Assembly: GCA_034658635.1 (NCBI GenBank) | Contig: JAYEFL010000214.1 | Coordinates: 1-11,157 of the forward strand | DNA length: 11,157 bases | Direction of reading: 5' to 3' | DNA from: JABHCC01 sp034658635 | GTDB taxonomy: Bacteria > Bacteroidota > Bacteroidia > Bacteroidales > UBA12481 | Shown: piece by piece, positions 7,270 to 11,157 of the stretch | How positions within the stretch are numbered: the first letter of the stretch is position 1 | How the letters are laid out: each line of letters begins with the position of its first letter | The notes under the pieces: model-generated | Told to the model about the DNA's origin: nothing | Database searches by the model: none | Seen by the model: the letters and a program-made list of their open reading frames with translations, nothing else | Position numbers and translations under genes: made by a program

Positions 7270-9396
7270 ATGAAAATCAAACCCGAACTTAAACAATTGC
7301 TTATTCTTTTTTTTGTAATGAGTGCTACTTGTGGAATACAGGCACAGATTCAATTTGAAAAGCATTCTATTGGTGCTACCACAAATCCACTTGATGTTTT
7401 CGTAGTGGATTTAGATCAGGATGGGGAGATGGATATTCTTACTGCTGCCAATGCCAATGGTGGAGAAGTAAGGTGGTGGCGAAATACTGGTAACATGGAT
7501 TTTTCGCAACAGGCAATAGAGACTAATCTTACCAGCCCGAGGTCGGTAAGAGCCGGAGATATTGATCTGGATGGGGATATTGATATTATCGCTGCGATAT
7601 ACGAGGCAAATAAGATATTATGGTGGGAGAATGATGGATCAAACCAGTTTACTTTACACACAGTGGCCGAAGATTTTAGTGGTTCTCATACCGTTGAACT
7701 ATGTGACCTGGATCAGGATGGTGACATTGATGTGTTATGCTGTGAATTTGACGTGTCTGAAGCAACGAGCGATGTGGCCTGGTGGGAGAATGATGGTAAT
7801 CAGAACTGGACTAAACATGTTGTGTCTTCAAGGTTTCAGCAAGCAACATTTGTTTATGGAGCTGATCTTGATAACGATGGCGATAATGACCTGGTAGCGT
7901 GTGGTGAACTAAATGGTGAACTTGTTTGGTGGGAGAACGACGGTAATATGCAATGGACAGAAAAGGTTATTGACAATGCAATGCCTAAAATCCATACAAT
8001 CCTGCCACGTGATTTTGACAAGGATGGTGATTTGGATATCCTGGTTCATGCTTGTATGAGTTCAATGCAGGCCTGGTATGAAAATGACGGGTCAGGAATT
8101 TTCACTAAGCACCCAATGGAAAACCTGGCAGGAGCGATATGGCTGGAGCAGGGCGATTTTGATCTCGATGGAGATAACGATTTGATCGGTACAGGAATGA
8201 GTGCTACTAATCTGATTTGTTATGAAAACAACGGACAACAGGAATTGACCGGATATTGGGTAGAAGGAGGTTTGACTTCAGGTTTTGCTTTGAATGTGGC
8301 TGATATGGATGGTGATCATGATTTGGATGTTGTGGCTATTGGTTATAACTCTAATTCACTTGCCTGGTGGGAAAATGTTTCGCAAAAGACTCTTGCATTT
8401 AATGAACCTAAATGGCTTACATATGATCAGCAGGATGGAACTTTATATGTCTCAAATGAAGAGGCCGGTGACATTGCAAAATCCGACGCCTCAGGTAATA
8501 AGTGTATTATTCGCAATGACTTCCCTGTATGCACGTCTACTAGTCTTGTGAACGGAGTATTATGGGTCAATGTTGCAACTGAGATCATTGGATTGGATCC
8601 TCAAACAGGAATAAGAAAAAACAGCTATCGCCTTGGTGCTCAGTTCTTGAGTGGTTTAACAGCTGACGATCAGGGCTTCTTGTATGCTTCTGATCAACCA
8701 TCCGGGGCAATATTTAAAGTAAATTCGATTGATGGTAGCACTATTACTCTAAAAACCGGATTGGATTACCCTCAGAATTTGTTTTATAATTCCCAAATGC
8801 AAAAGCTGATTTTACTCGATGGAGAGGAGAATGTGACTATCAAGGTTCTTGATCCTGGAACGGGAGATATTTCAAATCAGATAGTAACCGGAATTAGAGC
8901 AGGTGGAGCAATAGTGTCTGATGGTTTAGGTAATCATTATGTTAGCAGTCCTAATGAGAATTTGATTTATGCAATTACGAATTTCCTGACAGATGAACCC
9001 GTAATTTATGCTGACGGACTAAATCAGCCTCACGGGATGATCTATTTTTCTGATGATAAGGAACTTCTGATTGCAAATACAGGAGATAATACTCTTCAGG
9101 TAGTTTCAGCCACAGCAACCGGGATGCAAGATTGGTCTGGTGAAAGTCAGTTCATGGTCTATCCCAATCCTGCTACGGATCTGATAAAAATATATTTTCC
9201 ATCAAATCATAAAGAAATAAATGTAAGCATACTGGATTTAACAGGGAAAGCACTTTGGAACAGGAGGTGCATTCCTGAGGCATCCCTATTGGAATTATCT
9301 CTGGAGAATATGAATCTGACAACAGGAGTATATTTTATTCGAATTCAGCAAAGAAACCAGGTCATGGTCAAAAGGCTCGTGGTTTCAAGTCACTGA
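7270..9396 (+). CDS. Secreted double beta-propeller protein (seven FG-GAP/VCBS repeats plus NHL/SMP-30-like region) with T9SS sorting domain
   Basis: Extracellular protein of 708 aa with no visible catalytic motif. The signal peptide covers residues 1-25 (cleavage at about IQA/Q). Residues 40-372 hold seven FG-GAP/VCBS repeats, each with an acidic calcium-binding-type loop DxDxDGDxD starting at residues 47, 97, 146, 199, 248, 296 and 345. The spacing is 48-53 residues, and each loop is followed by a WWENDG-like strand. Seven such units predict a complete seven-bladed propeller. Residues about 378-615 are a second repeat region like NHL or SMP-30 propellers, with units such as GLTADDQGFLYASD, NQPHGMIYFSDDKELLIANT and PQNLFYNSQMQKLILLDG. 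Residues about 625-708 are a type A T9SS sorting domain (FMVYPNPATDLIKIYF, then TTGVYFIRI, ending KRLVVSSH). The role may be adhesion, binding or scaffolding; no substrate can be named. It is divergent from the kinase operon and convergent with araB. Confidence 0.95.
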   Translation: MKIKPELKQLLILFFVMSATCGIQAQIQFEKHSIGATTNPLDVFVVDLDQDGEMDILTAANANGGEVRWWRNTGNMDFSQQAIETNLTSPRSVRAGDIDLDGDIDIIAAIYEANKILWWENDGSNQFTLHTVAEDFSGSHTVELCDLDQDGDIDVLCCEFDVSEATSDVAWWENDGNQNWTKHVVSSRFQQATFVYGADLDNDGDNDLVACGELNGELVWWENDGNMQWTEKVIDNAMPKIHTILPRDFDKDGDLDILVHACMSSMQAWYENDGSGIFTKHPMENLAGAIWLEQGDFDLDGDNDLIGTGMSATNLICYENNGQQELTGYWVEGGLTSGFALNVADMDGDHDLDVVAIGYNSNSLAWWENVSQKTLAFNEPKWLTYDQQDGTLYVSNEEAGDIAKSDASGNKCIIRNDFPVCTSTSLVNGVLWVNVATEIIGLDPQTGIRKNSYRLGAQFLSGLTADDQGFLYASDQPSGAIFKVNSIDGSTITLKTGLDYPQNLFYNSQMQKLILLDGEENVTIKVLDPGTGDISNQIVTGIRAGGAIVSDGLGNHYVSSPNENLIYAITNFLTDEPVIYADGLNQPHGMIYFSDDKELLIANTGDNTLQVVSATATGMQDWSGESQFMVYPNPATDLIKIYFPSNHKEINVSILDLTGKALWNRRCIPEASLLELSLENMNLTTGVYFIRIQQRNQVMVKRLVVSSH

Positions 9397-9406
9397 GTCC
9401 CCCCTT

Positions 9407-9433
9407 CGACTCCCGTTCAGGGTCTGGGAGTCG
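9407..9433. terminator. GC-rich hairpin between convergent genes, straddling the araB stop codon
   Basis: CGACTCCC (9407-9414) and GGGAGTCG (9426-9433) form a perfect 8-bp stem with an 11-nt loop. It starts 11 nt after the propeller-gene stop and contains the araB stop (9417-9419) in its loop, so one arm is araB coding sequence. The position between convergent genes suits a bidirectional terminator. No T-tract follows on either strand, and the region is dense in GAGTCCC/GACTCCC words (GAGTCCCC at 9395-9402 and 9435-9442), so it may instead be a dispersed intergenic repeat. Confidence 0.4.
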
Positions 9434-11042
9434 CGAGTCCCCGATACTCCCTATACTTCTCAGAGTAATAAGTTGCCCGCTCGGGATTCGGATAGTACGT
9501 CTTCTCAAATCCTTGCCCCATTTCTTTCATGGCATCCTCTACCTTTGGGTAAATGCCTGCTACTGTTGCGGCAAACATTGCTGCACCGTGGGCGCATGAT
9601 TGATCTGTTGAGGCTACTTTGATTGAAACATTCATTACATCTGCGAGGGTTTGCATCACGAATGGAGATTTCTTGGCAACTCCTCCAATGGCAACCACAC
9701 TATTGATAGCTACACCTTCTTCTTCAAATCGTTCAGCTATTGCTCGGGATCCGAAAGCGGTGGCTTCCACCAGTGATTTAAAAAGCATTGGAGCAGATGT
9801 TCCAAGGCTAAGTCCGGTGATAGATGCTTTAAGTGTCGAATCAGCATCCGGGGTTCGCCTTCCATTGAACCAGTCGGTTGAGAGTGGAATTGTTTCATCA
9901 TCAGGGAGTTTTGCAGCAGCTTCAGAAAGAGCGGGGAGAATCATCTCGTCAAATTCGTCGTTGTGAATGTTAGGGTTAATGGATTTTGTGGGCCATGACA
10001 ATAAGTTTTTGAACCAGGCATAAACATCTCCAAAAGCTGATTGTCCGGCTTCCAATCCCATCATCCCGGGAACTACTGAACCGTCCACCTGTCCGCAAAT
10101 TCCACGGATAAGTTTTCCATCGATATCCTCATTTGGTGCTACTATGATATCACAAGTGGAGGTTCCCATTACTCTAACCAGGGAGTAAGGTTCTATTCCT
10201 CCTCCAACCGCACCCATGTGGCAGTCAAAAGCTCCGGCTCCGATTGCAATGTTAGCTGGTAAACCTAAAGTTTTTGCCCACTCAGTATTTAGACCACCTA
10301 CTTTAAAATCGCTGGCAAAGGTTTCAGTATACAAACGTTCTCTGAACCCGGCCAACAGTGGATCCAGAGTAGTTAAGAATTCTTCAGAAGGGAGGCCGCC
10401 AAAATCTTCATGCCACATAGCTTTATGTCCTGATGCACAGCGGCTACGAATTACTTTCTCAGGCTTTAGATTGCCTGTAAGCAGGGCAGGAATCCAATCA
10501 CAGTGTTCTATCCAGGAATAAGAGGCTTTTCTGACTGCTGCATCATTTCTCAAGATGTGCAGTACTTTTGCCCAAACCCATTCAGAGGAGTATATACCTC
10601 CTTCATATTTTGTGTAATCCACTTCCCTTGAGTGTGCAAGTTCATTGATTTCATCAGCCTCTTTATTAGAGGTATGATCTTTCCATAGAATAAACATTGC
10701 ATTTGGATTCTCAGAGAACTCTTCAGTTAAGGCCAGGGGTACACCCTCAGAATTTACCATAACAGGAGTACTACCGGTGGTGTCGAAGGATAGTCCAACG
10801 ATTTCCCCGGATGTCCCTGCCGGAGCTGCAGCAAGTGAGTCCCTGATAACCTGAATCATAGTATCAATATAATCCTGCGGATGTTGACGGTACTGATTTT
10901 TAGAGGGATTACAATACAATCCTTCTTTCCATCGTGGATAAGAGGCAACGGCAGAAGATATTTCTTCACCATTCAGGGCATTTACGATTACTGCGCGTAC
11001 TGAGTCAGTGCCGTAGTCTAGGCCTATTACGTATTTTTTCAT
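9417..11042 (-). CDS. araB: Ribulokinase
   Basis: L-ribulokinase (EC 2.7.1.16), a cytoplasmic FGGY-family sugar kinase that phosphorylates L-ribulose with ATP in L-arabinose catabolism. At 541 aa it is slightly shorter than E. coli AraB (566 aa), lacking part of the C-terminal tail. Signature segments recalled from E. coli AraB are present: GLDYGTDSVRA (phosphate loop, residues 7-17), SFDTTGSTP (85-93), ENPNAMFILWKDHT (111-124), GGIYSSEWVWAK (148-159), GAFDCHMGAVG with the likely catalytic Asp273, GTSTCDI (293-299), GICGQVDGSVVPG (314-326), EAGQSAFGDVYAW (331-343), DWFNGRRTP (390-398) and AIGGVAKK (451-458). The ATG at 11042 gives MKKYVIGLDYG, the normal family N-terminus. No araA, araD or transporter gene lies in the window; partners may lie to the right. 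It is preceded by an octamer tandem repeat 8 nt upstream. The last few residues (LATPRP) are encoded within a repeat-like GC-rich sequence. Confidence 0.98.
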   Translation of the reverse strand: MKKYVIGLDYGTDSVRAVIVNALNGEEISSAVASYPRWKEGLYCNPSKNQYRQHPQDYIDTMIQVIRDSLAAAPAGTSGEIVGLSFDTTGSTPVMVNSEGVPLALTEEFSENPNAMFILWKDHTSNKEADEINELAHSREVDYTKYEGGIYSSEWVWAKVLHILRNDAAVRKASYSWIEHCDWIPALLTGNLKPEKVIRSRCASGHKAMWHEDFGGLPSEEFLTTLDPLLAGFRERLYTETFASDFKVGGLNTEWAKTLGLPANIAIGAGAFDCHMGAVGGGIEPYSLVRVMGTSTCDIIVAPNEDIDGKLIRGICGQVDGSVVPGMMGLEAGQSAFGDVYAWFKNLLSWPTKSINPNIHNDEFDEMILPALSEAAAKLPDDETIPLSTDWFNGRRTPDADSTLKASITGLSLGTSAPMLFKSLVEATAFGSRAIAERFEEEGVAINSVVAIGGVAKKSPFVMQTLADVMNVSIKVASTDQSCAHGAAMFAATVAGIYPKVEDAMKEMGQGFEKTYYPNPERATYYSEKYREYRGLATPRP

Positions 11043-11050
11043 TTTCTTTT

Positions 11051-11157
11051 TCGGTTGTTCGGTTATTCGGTTATTCGGTTATTCGGTTGTTCGGTTATTC
11101 GGTTATTCGGTTATTCGGTTATTCGGTTATTCGGTTATTCGGTTATTCGGTTATTCG
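11051..11157. repeat. 8-bp tandem repeat immediately upstream of araB, running off the window
   Basis: The unit TCGGTTAT (ATAACCGA in the araB sense) occurs 13 times in full from 11051 to 11154, plus three bases to the window end. Units at 11051 and 11083 are the variant TCGGTTGT; the other eleven are identical. The first unit is 8 nt from the araB start codon, so the array occupies the araB leader or promoter region. In the araB sense every common unit carries TAA. Because 8 is not a multiple of 3, all three frames are closed within the array, so it is not an N-terminal extension of AraB. The array may continue beyond the window. Confidence 0.97.

Noticed and set aside
7270..7335. Lipoprotein signal peptide (Cys21) on the propeller protein
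   Set aside because: The residues before the cysteine (SAT) do not fit a lipobox, which needs Gly, Ala or Ser at -1. A Sec signal cleaved near residue 25 plus a T9SS tail explains the sequence better.
7416..8551. Additional frames on both strands inside the propeller gene
   Set aside because: They are shadows produced by the repetitive GAT/GGT-rich calcium-loop codons, and their translations are low-complexity.
9619..10521. Plus-strand frames of 101-115 codons opposite araB
   Set aside because: They lie antisense to a gene with strong family conservation over its whole length and show no recognisable domain.
11051..11157. CRISPR array
   Set aside because: The unit is 8 bp with no spacers between copies, so this is a simple tandem repeat.
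11051..11157. Plus-strand open reading frame through the octamer array
   Set aside because: The array is stop-free on the plus strand in all frames only because of its composition. It has no start codon and would encode a monotonous eight-residue repeat.

Overview
The window looks like chromosomal DNA from a member of the Bacteroidota that has a type IX secretion system (T9SS). Three proteins end in a T9SS type A sorting domain, with a YPNPA or SPNP-type motif followed by a GxYxxxL/I pattern. Two genes have no Shine-Dalgarno-like leader, and matches or near matches to the Bacteroidota -7 promoter box (TAnnTTTG) lie upstream of several genes. The genus cannot be fixed from sequence alone. No rRNA, tRNA, CRISPR array, transposase or phage gene was seen, and no stretch longer than about 230 bases lacks a gene.

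Layout from left to right. (1) 1-1448, minus strand: an outer-membrane beta-barrel-like protein running off the left edge, with a charged linker, a DUF11/Ig-like domain and a short ATAST repeat linker. (2) 1570-4176, minus: a large secreted C10-family (streptopain-like) cysteine peptidase with propeptide, accessory beta domains, two PKD domains and a T9SS tail. (3) 4238-5242, plus, divergent from it: a secreted HExxH metallopeptidase of the peptidase MA-like type, also with a T9SS tail. (4) 5264-7042, minus: a two-gene operon of a LytS/YehU-type histidine kinase and its LytTR response regulator. (5) 7270-9396, plus: a secreted double beta-propeller protein with seven FG-GAP/VCBS repeats, an NHL/SMP-30-like region and a T9SS tail. 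(6) 9417-11042, minus: ribulokinase (araB), preceded by an octamer tandem repeat that fills the rest of the window.

The first five genes suggest a cell-surface or secretion-linked neighbourhood: two secreted peptidases, a putative calcium-binding propeller protein and an envelope barrel protein, with a membrane-sensing two-component system between them. Whether the two-component system controls the neighbours is inference only. araB is a housekeeping catabolic gene (L-arabinose pathway) and is convergent with the propeller gene across a GC-rich inverted repeat.

I found no clearly novel multi-gene system. The points most worth checking are the octamer tandem repeat 8 nt upstream of the araB start, the hairpin straddling the araB stop codon, the paired divergent secreted peptidases, and the composite barrel protein at the left edge.
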